Assembly (NCBI GenBank): GCA_012838715.1 | Contig: DUOR01000176.1 | Location: 1 to 5,556 of the forward strand | Direction of reading: 5' to 3' | DNA from: Actinomycetales bacterium | Lineage (GTDB): Bacteria; Actinomycetota; Actinomycetes; Mycobacteriales; Mycobacteriaceae | Length of the DNA: 5,556 nucleotides | Shown here: positions 1 through 5,053 of the stretch, piece after piece | How positions within the stretch are numbered: the stretch's first letter is position 1 | Layout of the letters: every line of letters begins with the position of its first letter | The notes under the pieces: model-generated | What the model saw: only the letters and a program-made list of their open reading frames with translations | Database searches by the model: none | What the model was told of the DNA's origin: nothing | Position numbers and translations under genes: made by a program

Positions 1-255
1 GAGAAGGGCGTCCTGGGCCTTTACCAGGACAATCCGCGCATCGAGAAGGGCCAGTCGATCGTCGTCGACTTCGTCTACCGCGCCCCGATGGAGCCGGGCG
101 ATTACGAGCACGGCGGCGTCATGCGCGTGAGCACCCTGGCCAGCCTGGCGGCGAAGAACGCCGGCGGCGACAAGGGCGGCGTGCCCATCAACGTCGCCCT
201 CGCACCGGAGAACGTCTTCGGTTCCCTCGAGGGCTACGGCGTCGGCTCGATCTGA
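1..255 (+). CDS. 3' end of a gene of unrecognised family (5'-truncated by window edge)
   Basis: Frame 1 is open from base 1 to TGA at 253-255 and gives 84 residues. The start lies outside the window. Readable landmarks are LGLYQDNP, a beta-strand-like SIVVDFVYRAP, DYEHGGVMRV, and a Gly-rich end (GSLEGYGVGSI). There are no cysteines and no membrane segment. I do not recognise the family. The alternating hydrophobic pattern suggests a small beta-rich domain. Reality as coding sequence is supported by the next 350 bp, which encode a clearly related segment 372 bp downstream: LGLFEDNP, SIVVDFTYRA, QYQHGGFVRI. The reading frame continues past the TGA into a Pro/Thr-rich linker with no new start signal, so this may be the first of two repeats in one ancestral protein, cut by a nonsense codon. 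Alternatively it is an intact C-terminus with a decayed duplicate behind it. The protein's location in the cell cannot be judged without its N-terminus. Confidence 0.6.
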   Translation, partial: EKGVLGLYQDNPRIEKGQSIVVDFVYRAPMEPGDYEHGGVMRVSTLASLAAKNAGGDKGGVPINVALAPENVFGSLEGYGVGSI

Positions 256-602
256 CCGCCGGATCCGGCACCGCCCACGACGACCGCACCGATTCACCAC
301 GTCGTCCCCGCCGAGGACTACACCGTGGTGCCCGTCGGCAACGGCAACCAGAAGGTCCGCATCTCGTGGACCGAGGGCGGCTTCCTCGGCCTGTTCGAGG
401 ACAACCCGACCGTGACCAAGTCGAAGTCCATCGTCGTGGACTTCACCTACCGCGCCCTCGCGAGCTCGGCCAGTACCAGCACGGTGGCTTCGTCCGCATC
501 GGCTCCCTGATCGGCCCCGAGTTCCGCAAGGAGACCGGCGGCACCCCGATCACCGTCGAGAACTCCCTGCCGGCCGCCTCCGGCTCGCTGGGCTCCTCCT
601 AA
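256..602 (+). pseudogene. Frameshifted second copy of the preceding domain
   Basis: This segment is homologous to bases 1-255 but is split between two frames. Frame 1 gives a PPDPAPPTTTAP linker, then EGGFLGLFEDNP and SIVVDFTYRA, then nonsense to TGA at 508-510. Frame 3 resumes the homology with GQYQHGGFVRIGSL and GGTPITVENSL, and stops at TAA 600-602. Adding one C to the CCC run at 455-457 restores the reading YRAPRELGQYQHGG, which matches YRAPMEPGDYEHGG of the first copy. A single-base deletion, real or a base-call error, is therefore the simplest explanation. There is no ATG or good Shine-Dalgarno site. The only starts are GTG at 325 and 328, with a weak GAGG at 313-316, and both fall inside what looks like continuous domain sequence (AEDYTVVPVGNG). 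The function is not recognised. It may instead be the second half of one two-domain gene interrupted by the TGA at 253-255. Confidence 0.6.
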
Positions 603-619
603 ACCCCGCGCTTTCCGAC

Positions 620-656
620 GCCCCCGTCACGGACCGCCCCGGTCCGCGGCGGGGGC
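620..656 (+). terminator. GC-rich two-part hairpin after the broken gene
   Basis: GCCCCCG (620-626) pairs with CGGGGGC (650-656), and CGGACC (630-635) pairs with GGTCCG (641-646) around a GCCCC loop. The two stems are separated by a 3x3 internal loop. The hairpin begins 17 nt after the TAA at 600-602. The 3' flank (ACCGCGTTTA) has only a short T run, so this is a probable but non-canonical terminator separating the broken gene from the envelope cassette. Confidence 0.55.
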
Positions 657-672
657 ACCGCGTTTACCGTCG

Positions 673-703
673 TTGACGTGGGCCTGCAGCCGTTGTGTGC
701 AAT
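673..703 (+). promoter_or_regulatory. Possible promoter of the envelope cassette
   Basis: A TTGACG -35-like hexamer lies at 673-678 and TGCAAT (four of six matches to TATAAT) at 698-703, with a long 19-nt spacer. A start near 710 would leave a leader of about 29 nt before the ATG at 739. Its position between a terminator-like hairpin and the first gene is right, but the -10 box is weak. Confidence 0.3.
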
Positions 704-738
704 CATGGTTCGGGTCCACAGGCAGGAACGGCGGCACA

Positions 739-1581
739 ATGAACGAGTCCAACAGGTACGGCAACGGGGGAGCACCGGAACCCGAGGGCGGGGCGTGGTC
801 TGAGAACCCCGGCGCCTTCGACAACGAAAGCTGGGGGCAGGGCCCCTGGGAGTCCGGCGGGGACGGCGGCAACGCCGGCAACGGCGGCTACGACGGCTAC
901 GGGGGGAACCAGCCCGACCCCTACGCGGACCTCGGGCCCACCGGCCCGGGCCCCGGCCCCCAGCCGGAATACCAGGACTACGGGCCGCAGAACGAGTACG
1001 CCGACTACGGCTACGTCGATAACGCGGGCGCCACCGGCCACGTCGAGCCCGCGGCCGCGTACCCGGCGTCGGGCAACGGTGGCGGCGGCAAGGGCAAGAT
1101 CGCGGGCATCGTGATCGCCGTGCTGGCCCTGGCCGGCGCGGGCATCGCCGTCGGTTTCGCGGGCAACGAGCTCGGCTGGTTCGGCGGCAACGATGACCGC
1201 GCGTCGGCCTCCGAACGCCGCGCCGACCGGGACGACCGGGGCACCGCCGAGGAAGAATCCGGCGCCACCAGCGCGGATCGCACCGAAACCTCCCGCCGTG
1301 TCGAAGGGTTCACCGCCCCCTCGAACTGGAACCACTGCCACGGTTCCGGCGATCCGGGGGACTTCAACCTCGCGTATGCCGGCAGCGACGTCACCAGCTG
1401 CCCCTTCGCCCGGGCCGTCCGCGACTCCTTCGCGGACTACTACCTGGACACCGGCAACACCAGCGGCACCATCGACGCCTACAGCCAGGTGACCGGGCAG
1501 AGCTACACCATGTCCTGCACGGACGACGGGGACTACGTGACCTGCCGCGGCGGCAACAACGCGGTGGTCCACATTGTCTAG
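739..1581 (+). CDS. Single-pass membrane protein with Gly/Tyr-rich cytoplasmic tail and four-Cys external domain
   Basis: The protein has 280 residues. I chose ATG 739 over upstream non-ATG codons because it has AGGAA at 724-728 and begins the typical low-complexity tail. Residues 1-118 are rich in Gly, Pro, Asp and Tyr with repeats such as YDGYGG, YQDYG and YADYG. KGK (118-120) precedes one membrane helix at about 121-140 (IAGIVIAVLALAGAGIAVGF), so the tail should be cytoplasmic. Residues 150-190 form a charged linker. The C-terminal domain (about 190-280) has Cys200, Cys221, Cys260 and Cys269 within NHCHG, TSCPFARAV, YTMSCTDDG and VTCRGGNNAVVHIV, which would allow two disulfides outside the membrane. 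From memory, this SCPFA...GGNNAVV ending recurs at the C-termini of many mycobacterial and corynebacterial envelope proteins; its function is unknown to me. The stop overlaps the TTG start of the next gene by 8 nt, so the two are probably co-translated. A ligand-sensing or scaffolding role is only a guess. Confidence 0.88.
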   Translation: MNESNRYGNGGAPEPEGGAWSENPGAFDNESWGQGPWESGGDGGNAGNGGYDGYGGNQPDPYADLGPTGPGPGPQPEYQDYGPQNEYADYGYVDNAGATGHVEPAAAYPASGNGGGGKGKIAGIVIAVLALAGAGIAVGFAGNELGWFGGNDDRASASERRADRDDRGTAEEESGATSADRTETSRRVEGFTAPSNWNHCHGSGDPGDFNLAYAGSDVTSCPFARAVRDSFADYYLDTGNTSGTIDAYSQVTGQSYTMSCTDDGDYVTCRGGNNAVVHIV

Positions 1582-2467
1582 GCGCCCCGCGCGGGCGGCC
1601 GTCGCCGCCACCGCCGCGGCGGCGCTGCTGCTGGGCGGCTGCACGATCGCGGTCGACGACGGGGACGCCGGGGCGTCGGAAAGCAACGCCCCCGCAACCA
1701 CCGACGACGGCCGGCCCAACCCCACCCGCGGCACCGCGGAACGGGGCGGCACCGGGCACGGGGACCTGGCGGCGGAGGTCGAGGACATCGCGGCGCGCTA
1801 CTCCGGGCAGGTCGGCGTCGCGCTGGCCAACCCGGGCGACACCTCCGGCGACACCCCCGAAACCCTCGGTGACCTGGGCAGCGACGTCGCCTGGTCGACG
1901 TCGAAGGTGCCCATCGCCGTGGCGTCCATCCGCGCCACCGGCGCCGCCGACGGCAACGTCACCGCGGCAATCACCGTCTCCGACAACGCCGCCGCCGAAG
2001 CCGTGTGGGCCTCCCTCGGCGACCCCGCCACCGCCGCGCAGGCCGCCACCGACGTCCTCCGCGACGGCGGCGACACCGCCACCGAGGTCAACGCCGAACG
2101 CGTCCGGCCGGAGTTCACCGCCTTCGGGCAGACCGAATGGGCCGTCGCCGACCAGGCCGTGTTCGGCGCGAACCTGCCCTGCATCGACGGCGGCGGCGCC
2201 GTGCTGGAACCCATGTCCGCCATCGCCGCCGACCAGCGCTACGGCCTGGGCACCATCGACGGCGCCCGCTACAAGGGCGGCTGGGGCCCCGACGAATCCG
2301 GCAGGTACCTCGTCCGCGAATTCGGCGTGCTGCCCACGGACGACGGGCACGTCGGCGTCGCCGTCGCCGTCCGCCCCGGCGACGGCACCTACGCCACCGG
2401 GCAGGCGATGCTCGGCGAACTCGCCGCCGCCATCCAACGCCACCTGCCCGCCGGCGGCACCTGCTAG
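1574..2467 (+). CDS. Lipoprotein with class A beta-lactamase/PBP-like serine hydrolase domain (copy A)
   Basis: The protein has 297 residues and starts at TTG 1574, overlapping the upstream stop by 8 nt (TTGTCTAG). No ATG or GTG is available that would keep the signal peptide; GGTGG at 1563-1567 is a weak ribosome site. MSRRPARAAV, a hydrophobic stretch and LGGC (20-23) form a lipoprotein signal with lipidated Cys23. Residues 24-62 are a disordered linker, and the domain spans about 64-297. Three motifs match the serine beta-lactamase/penicillin-binding fold: STSK (Ser108 nucleophile, Lys111), SDN (136-138) and KGG (234-236). The Ser-to-SDN distance of 28 residues is much shorter than the 60 of class A enzymes, so the helical region is reduced. 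No clear counterpart of the deacylating Glu166 is seen. TEWAVADQAVFGANLPC (187-203) is shared with copy B. Cys203 and Cys297 may pair. Likely outer face of the plasma membrane. A peptidase, transpeptidase or peptidoglycan-binding role is more likely than drug resistance, but is inferred. Confidence 0.88.
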   Translation: MSRRPARAAVAATAAAALLLGGCTIAVDDGDAGASESNAPATTDDGRPNPTRGTAERGGTGHGDLAAEVEDIAARYSGQVGVALANPGDTSGDTPETLGDLGSDVAWSTSKVPIAVASIRATGAADGNVTAAITVSDNAAAEAVWASLGDPATAAQAATDVLRDGGDTATEVNAERVRPEFTAFGQTEWAVADQAVFGANLPCIDGGGAVLEPMSAIAADQRYGLGTIDGARYKGGWGPDESGRYLVREFGVLPTDDGHVGVAVAVRPGDGTYATGQAMLGELAAAIQRHLPAGGTC

Positions 2468-2574
2468 GCCGGGGACCCGGGAGCGGCGGCGCGACGCACG
2501 GGGTATGGTTCCCGGAATCGGGGCATGACCGGCATTAACGACGGTCGACGGCTCCCGGATCGACACCGGGCAAC

Positions 2575-2579
2575 GGAGG
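2575..2579 (+). promoter_or_regulatory. Strong Shine-Dalgarno site fixing the start of lipoprotein copy B
   Basis: GGAGG ends 5 nt before ATG 2585. It selects this ATG over an in-frame ATG at 2525, which would add 20 hydrophilic residues ahead of the signal peptide. A small CCCGG (2554-2558)/CCGGG (2566-2570) stem sits just upstream. Confidence 0.8.
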
Positions 2580-2584
2580 GAAAC

Positions 2585-3529
2585 ATGCATCGCGCAGCGA
2601 AAACGGCGGCCACCGCGACCGCGGCCGCACTGCTGCTCACCGCCTGCGGCGGAAACGCCGGCGACATCGACGACGCCAACGCCGAACCGCCGGAAGGCAC
2701 CTGGACCATCGACGGCGACGGGGACATCGACCCCGACCTCGAGGAGGCCGTCCGCGACATCGCCGAACGCTACGACGGCGAGGCCGCCATCGCCCTGGCC
2801 CTGCCCGGGGCGGAATCCGGCCACGGGCCGGTCAGCGCCGGCGAGGTGTCCGACATCGCCGCCTGGTCCACCTCCAAGGTGCCCGTCGCCATCGCCTCCC
2901 TGGGCAAGAGCGAATGGGTCGAGGACCTGGTGCCGGCGATGATCTCCGAATCCGACAACGACGCCGCCGAATCCATGTGGGTGGCCATGGGCGGCGAAAC
3001 CGCCGCCGCCGAATCCGTCAACGAGGTGCTCCGCGCCGGCGGCGACTCCGCCACCAAATTCGAGGCATGGGTCGCACCGGGCGAAACCGAATGGGAGCTC
3101 GCCGACCAGGCCGCCTTCGGCGCGAACCTGCCCTGCCTCGACGGGGCGGAACCCGTGCTCGAGGCGATGGGCGACATCATCGACTACCAGGACTACGGGC
3201 TCGGTGAAATCGCCGGCGCCCGGTTCAAGGGCGGCTGGGGCCCCGACCGCGAGGGCGGCTACCTCATCCGCCAATTCGGCGTCATCCCCGCCGAAGGCGG
3301 CGAGGTCGGCGTGGCCATCGCCGCCCGCCCGGGCGACGCCACCGACGAGACCGGCCGCGACATGATCGACGACATCGCCGCCGCCATCGCCGACCACATG
3401 CCCCGCGGCGCCTCCTGCGTGGACAACCCGGTCAGCACCTCGGCGCGGTCCGGGAGCACCGGCTCGTCAACGACGAGCGCGACGAGCACGAGCACCCCGT
3501 CGACGAGCACGACCGAAAAGAGCCGCTAG
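2585..3529 (+). CDS. Lipoprotein with class A beta-lactamase/PBP-like serine hydrolase domain (copy B), Ser/Thr-rich tail
   Basis: The protein has 314 residues and is a tandem paralogue of copy A, matching it most closely in the C-terminal half. The signal is MHRAAKTAAT, a hydrophobic run, and lipobox LTAC (18-21), so Cys21 should be lipidated. Residues 22-50 are an acidic linker. Fold motifs are STSK (Ser95, Lys98), SDN (123-125) and KGG (215-217). The Ser-to-SDN spacing of 28 equals that of copy A, and Cys184 and Cys278 are 94 residues apart, as are the cysteines of copy A. The stretch between GGD and TEW is six residues shorter than in copy A, and no obvious Glu166 equivalent is present. 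Residues 281-314 are a Ser/Thr-rich tail absent from copy A. The gene lies 117 bp after copy A with its own strong ribosome site, so it may also be transcribed separately. Its stop is 3 bp from the convergent pat stop. Beta-lactam hydrolysis is unproven; a cell-wall peptidase, transpeptidase or binding role is equally possible. Confidence 0.88.
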   Translation: MHRAAKTAATATAAALLLTACGGNAGDIDDANAEPPEGTWTIDGDGDIDPDLEEAVRDIAERYDGEAAIALALPGAESGHGPVSAGEVSDIAAWSTSKVPVAIASLGKSEWVEDLVPAMISESDNDAAESMWVAMGGETAAAESVNEVLRAGGDSATKFEAWVAPGETEWELADQAAFGANLPCLDGAEPVLEAMGDIIDYQDYGLGEIAGARFKGGWGPDREGGYLIRQFGVIPAEGGEVGVAIAARPGDATDETGRDMIDDIAAAIADHMPRGASCVDNPVSTSARSGSTGSSTTSATSTSTPSTSTTEKSR

Positions 3530-3532
3530 CCC

Positions 3533-4633
3533 CTAGAGGCCCAGGGCCGCGAGCAGGCGGTCGGTTTCCGCGGCGTCGGTGACGGTGATGCGGACGCCCT
3601 CGCCGGCGAAGCACCGGACCAGAATCCCCGCACCCGCCAGGAACGTGGCGAAGGACGTGGAATCGGCGGCGTCGGCGTCGGAAAGCGAACCGGCGCCCGC
3701 CAGACGCGGCAGGCGCTCCTCCGGCAGCCAGATGAAGTTGGTCTGCGAGTCGGGGACGACGACCTCGGCGCCCGCCGCCGCGTTGATGGCGGCGGTGGCG
3801 CGCACCCGCTGGTCGCGGACGCCGGCGATGCGGTCGCTCAGCTCGGCCTCCGCGCGCAGCGACTCCACCGCCGCGACCTGCGCCAACGCGTTGACGGAGA
3901 AGGGGATGCACACCTTGTTCACGCCCTCGACCAGCTCCGCGTCGCCGAACAGGTAGCCGACGCGCAGGCCCGCCAGGCCGTAGACCTTGGAGAACGTGCG
4001 CAGGCCGACGACGTTGCGGTGCCGCTTCATCGCCTCCACCGCGTTTGGGGTGCCCGCGGCGTGGTCGGCGTCGACGAACTCGATGTACGCCTCGTCCAGC
4101 GCGACGACGACGTCCTCCGGCACCTTCGCCAGGAACGCCTCGAACTCGTCGGCCGTGACGGTGGTGCCCGACGGGTTGTTCGGGTTGCACACGAACACCA
4201 GGCGGGTGCGGTCGGTGATGGCGGCGGCCATCGCGTCGAGGTCATGGCGGTGGTCCGCGTCCAACGGCACCGCGACCGGCACCGCGCCGGCCACCCGCGC
4301 CAGAATCGGGTACGCCTCGAAACTGCGCCACGCGAACACGACCTCGTCGCCGTCCGCGCAGGTCGCCTGAATCAGCTGCTGGCACAGCGCCGACGAACCG
4401 CAACCCACCGCGACCTGCGCGAACTCCAGGCCCAGGTGGGTGGCCAACTCCGCCTTCAGGTCGACGACCGCCATGTCCGGGTACCGGTTCACGCCACCCG
4501 CCGCGGCCACGATCGCCCGCTCCACCGACGGCAGCGGCCCCTGGGTCATCTCGTTGCTCGCCAGCTTCAGCGAACCCGCCTCGGTCTTGCCGGGCACGTA
4601 CGAGGGGATGAGGGAGAGGTCGTCGCGGATCAT
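3533..4633 (-). CDS. pat: Aromatic amino acid (phenylalanine) aminotransferase, PLP-dependent, HisC-like
   Basis: The 366-residue protein is a fold-type I aminotransferase of the histidinol-phosphate aminotransferase family. It closely resembles actinobacterial Pat as I remember it: MIRDDLSLIPSYVPG, ASNE, NRYPDM, GCGSSALCQQL, WRSFEAYPI. Pat transfers amino groups between aromatic amino acids (phenylalanine, tyrosine) and their keto acids in the cytoplasm, with glutamate/2-oxoglutarate as partner. Cofactor landmarks are CNPNNPSGT (149-157), DEAY (Asp180, Tyr183), the Schiff-base Lys216 in RTFSKVYGLAGLRVGY with Arg224, and Arg348 in GVRITVT as the likely substrate-carboxylate arginine. I chose ATG 4633 because homologues begin there; longer in-frame starts add 40 Pro/Gly/Arg-rich residues covering the promoter region. 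The segment 306-327 (around LAGAGSLSDADAADSTS) looks like an insertion relative to C. glutamicum Pat. HisC itself is possible but fits less well. Transcription may be leaderless. Confidence 0.93.
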   Translation of the reverse strand: MIRDDLSLIPSYVPGKTEAGSLKLASNEMTQGPLPSVERAIVAAAGGVNRYPDMAVVDLKAELATHLGLEFAQVAVGCGSSALCQQLIQATCADGDEVVFAWRSFEAYPILARVAGAVPVAVPLDADHRHDLDAMAAAITDRTRLVFVCNPNNPSGTTVTADEFEAFLAKVPEDVVVALDEAYIEFVDADHAAGTPNAVEAMKRHRNVVGLRTFSKVYGLAGLRVGYLFGDAELVEGVNKVCIPFSVNALAQVAAVESLRAEAELSDRIAGVRDQRVRATAAINAAAGAEVVVPDSQTNFIWLPEERLPRLAGAGSLSDADAADSTSFATFLAGAGILVRCFAGEGVRITVTDAAETDRLLAALGL

Positions 4634-4640
4634 GCGGGAT

Positions 4641-4646
4641 ACCTTA
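4641..4646 (-). promoter_or_regulatory. -10 box for pat, spaced for a leaderless transcript
   Basis: On the minus strand TAAGGT fits the actinobacterial TAnnnT -10 pattern and is followed by seven bases (ATCCCGC) and then the pat ATG. Transcription would begin at or next to the A of ATG. There is no recognisable -35 box 17 bp upstream. The alternative is that AAGG within this element serves as a weak ribosome site. Confidence 0.45.
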
Positions 4647-4695
4647 CCGGGCAGGTCACCACCGCTTGCCGACGCCCGCCCCGGGCCACCCCGCC

Positions 4696-4750
4696 CGCTC
4701 CCGGCCCACTCCCGGTGCGCTTCCGGAGCACTTCCGGCGCACGCCGGGAG
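4696..4750 (+). repeat. 11-bp tandem repeat, four copies plus one degenerate, forming a hairpin
   Basis: Consecutive 11-mers are CGCTCCCGGCC (4696-4706), CACTCCCGGTG (4707-4717), CGCTTCCGGAG (4718-4728) and CACTTCCGGCG (4729-4739), with consensus CRCTYCCGGNN. A degenerate CACGCCGGGAG (4740-4750) follows. The same segment can fold: CTCCCGG (4709-4715) pairs with CCGGGAG (4744-4750), TGCG with CGCA inside it, and CCGGA (4723-4727) with TCCGG (4733-4737). It lies between the divergent pat and tRNA promoters, ending 8 bp before the tRNA -35 box. A period of 11 is not a codon multiple, which argues against a coding origin. Confidence 0.75.
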
Positions 4751-4758
4751 CATGCATT

Positions 4759-4788
4759 TTGCCTAGCGGGCCCGCGAACCGATACACT
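4759..4788 (+). promoter_or_regulatory. Probable promoter of the tRNA-Ser/tRNA-Arg pair
   Basis: TTGCCT (-35, 4759-4764) and TACACT (-10, 4783-4788) are separated by 18 bp. Transcription would begin near 4795 and give a leader of about 50 nt before tRNA-Ser. The leader holds a small CCACC (4813-4817)/GGTGG (4824-4828) stem that may aid precursor processing. Confidence 0.6.
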
Positions 4789-4845
4789 CCCCGTGGCGGA
4801 ATGCACTGCGTGCCACCCATGCCGGTGGGGCGCGGTTCGTTCATT

Positions 4846-4937
4846 GGAGGCGTGCCAGAGCGGCCGAATGGGGCTCCCTGCTAAGGAGTTGCCTGCTTTA
4901 CGGCGGGCCGGAGGTTCGAATCCTCTCGCCTCCGCCA
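4846..4937 (+). tRNA. tRNA-Ser (anticodon GCU)
   Basis: The acceptor stem GGAGGCG (4846-4852) pairs with CGCCTCC (4927-4933), followed by G and encoded CCA (4935-4937). The anticodon stem GCTCC (4873-4877)/GGAGT (4885-4889) closes loop CTGCTAA, with anticodon GCT at 4880-4882 reading AGC and AGU serine codons. The long variable arm (CCTGC paired with GCGGG around TTTACG) marks a class II tRNA and agrees with serine. The T arm is GGAGG-TTCGAAT-CCTCT. It is the first gene of a two-tRNA transcript. Confidence 0.97.
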
Positions 4938-4938
4938 C

Positions 4939-5014
4939 GCGCCCGTAGCTCAATGGATAGAGCATCTGACTACGGATCAGAAGGTTAGGGGTTCGAATCC
5001 CTTCGGGCGCACCA
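4939..5014 (+). tRNA. tRNA-Arg (anticodon ACG)
   Basis: The acceptor stem GCGCCCG (4939-4945) pairs with CGGGCGC (5004-5010), followed by A and encoded CCA (5012-5014). The D arm is GCTC/GAGC, the anticodon stem TCTGA/TCAGA, and loop CTACGGA carries ACG at 4972-4974. The T arm is AGGGG-TTCGAAT-CCCTT. A34 is expected to be deaminated to inosine by TadA so that CGU, CGC and CGA are read. Only one base (4938) separates it from tRNA-Ser, so both are cut from a common precursor. Confidence 0.97.
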
Positions 5015-5019
5015 CTTTC

Positions 5020-5053
5020 ACCCGGTGTCCGGTTTTCCCGGACGCCGGGTTTT
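5020..5053 (+). terminator. Strong intrinsic terminator of the tRNA pair
   Basis: ACCCGGTGTCCGG (5020-5032) pairs with CCGGACGCCGGGT (5038-5050) through a continuous 13-bp stem with one G-T pair, closed by loop TTTTC. The T run 5050-5053 follows, and further T-rich patches lie downstream. The stem begins 6 nt after the CCA of tRNA-Arg. Confidence 0.88.

Noticed and set aside
703..1788. A 361-codon minus-strand open frame opposite the membrane protein
   Set aside because: It has low-complexity composition and no domain. The opposite strand has a coherent tail, membrane helix and four-cysteine domain.
2504..2517. TATGGT box with adjoining TTCCCGGAA palindrome in the gap between the two lipoprotein genes
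   Set aside because: No -35 partner was found at 16-19 bp and the palindrome is short. It could be a promoter/operator for copy B but is not strong enough to annotate.
2477..2558. Inverted repeat CCGGGAGC (2477-2484) and GCTCCCGG (2551-2558)
   Set aside because: The arms are 8 bp and separated by 66 bases; in DNA this GC-rich, such a pair is expected by chance.
1391..3397. A 668-codon open frame on the minus strand opposite both lipoprotein genes
   Set aside because: It is a shadow frame typical of very high GC DNA: its translation is Gly/Ala/Val/Arg-rich without recognisable motifs, while the plus strand encodes two clear paralogous lipoproteins with signals and catalytic motifs.
4019..4948. 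A 309-codon plus-strand frame running across pat's 5' half and into tRNA-Ser
   Set aside because: It is Arg/His-rich, antisense to the conserved Pat sequence and reads through a tRNA, so it is not a gene.
4846..5014. tRNA genes as an integration site for a mobile element
   Set aside because: No integrase, no duplicated tRNA 3' end and no composition break are seen nearby. The downstream DNA is a terminator and an ordinary regulator.
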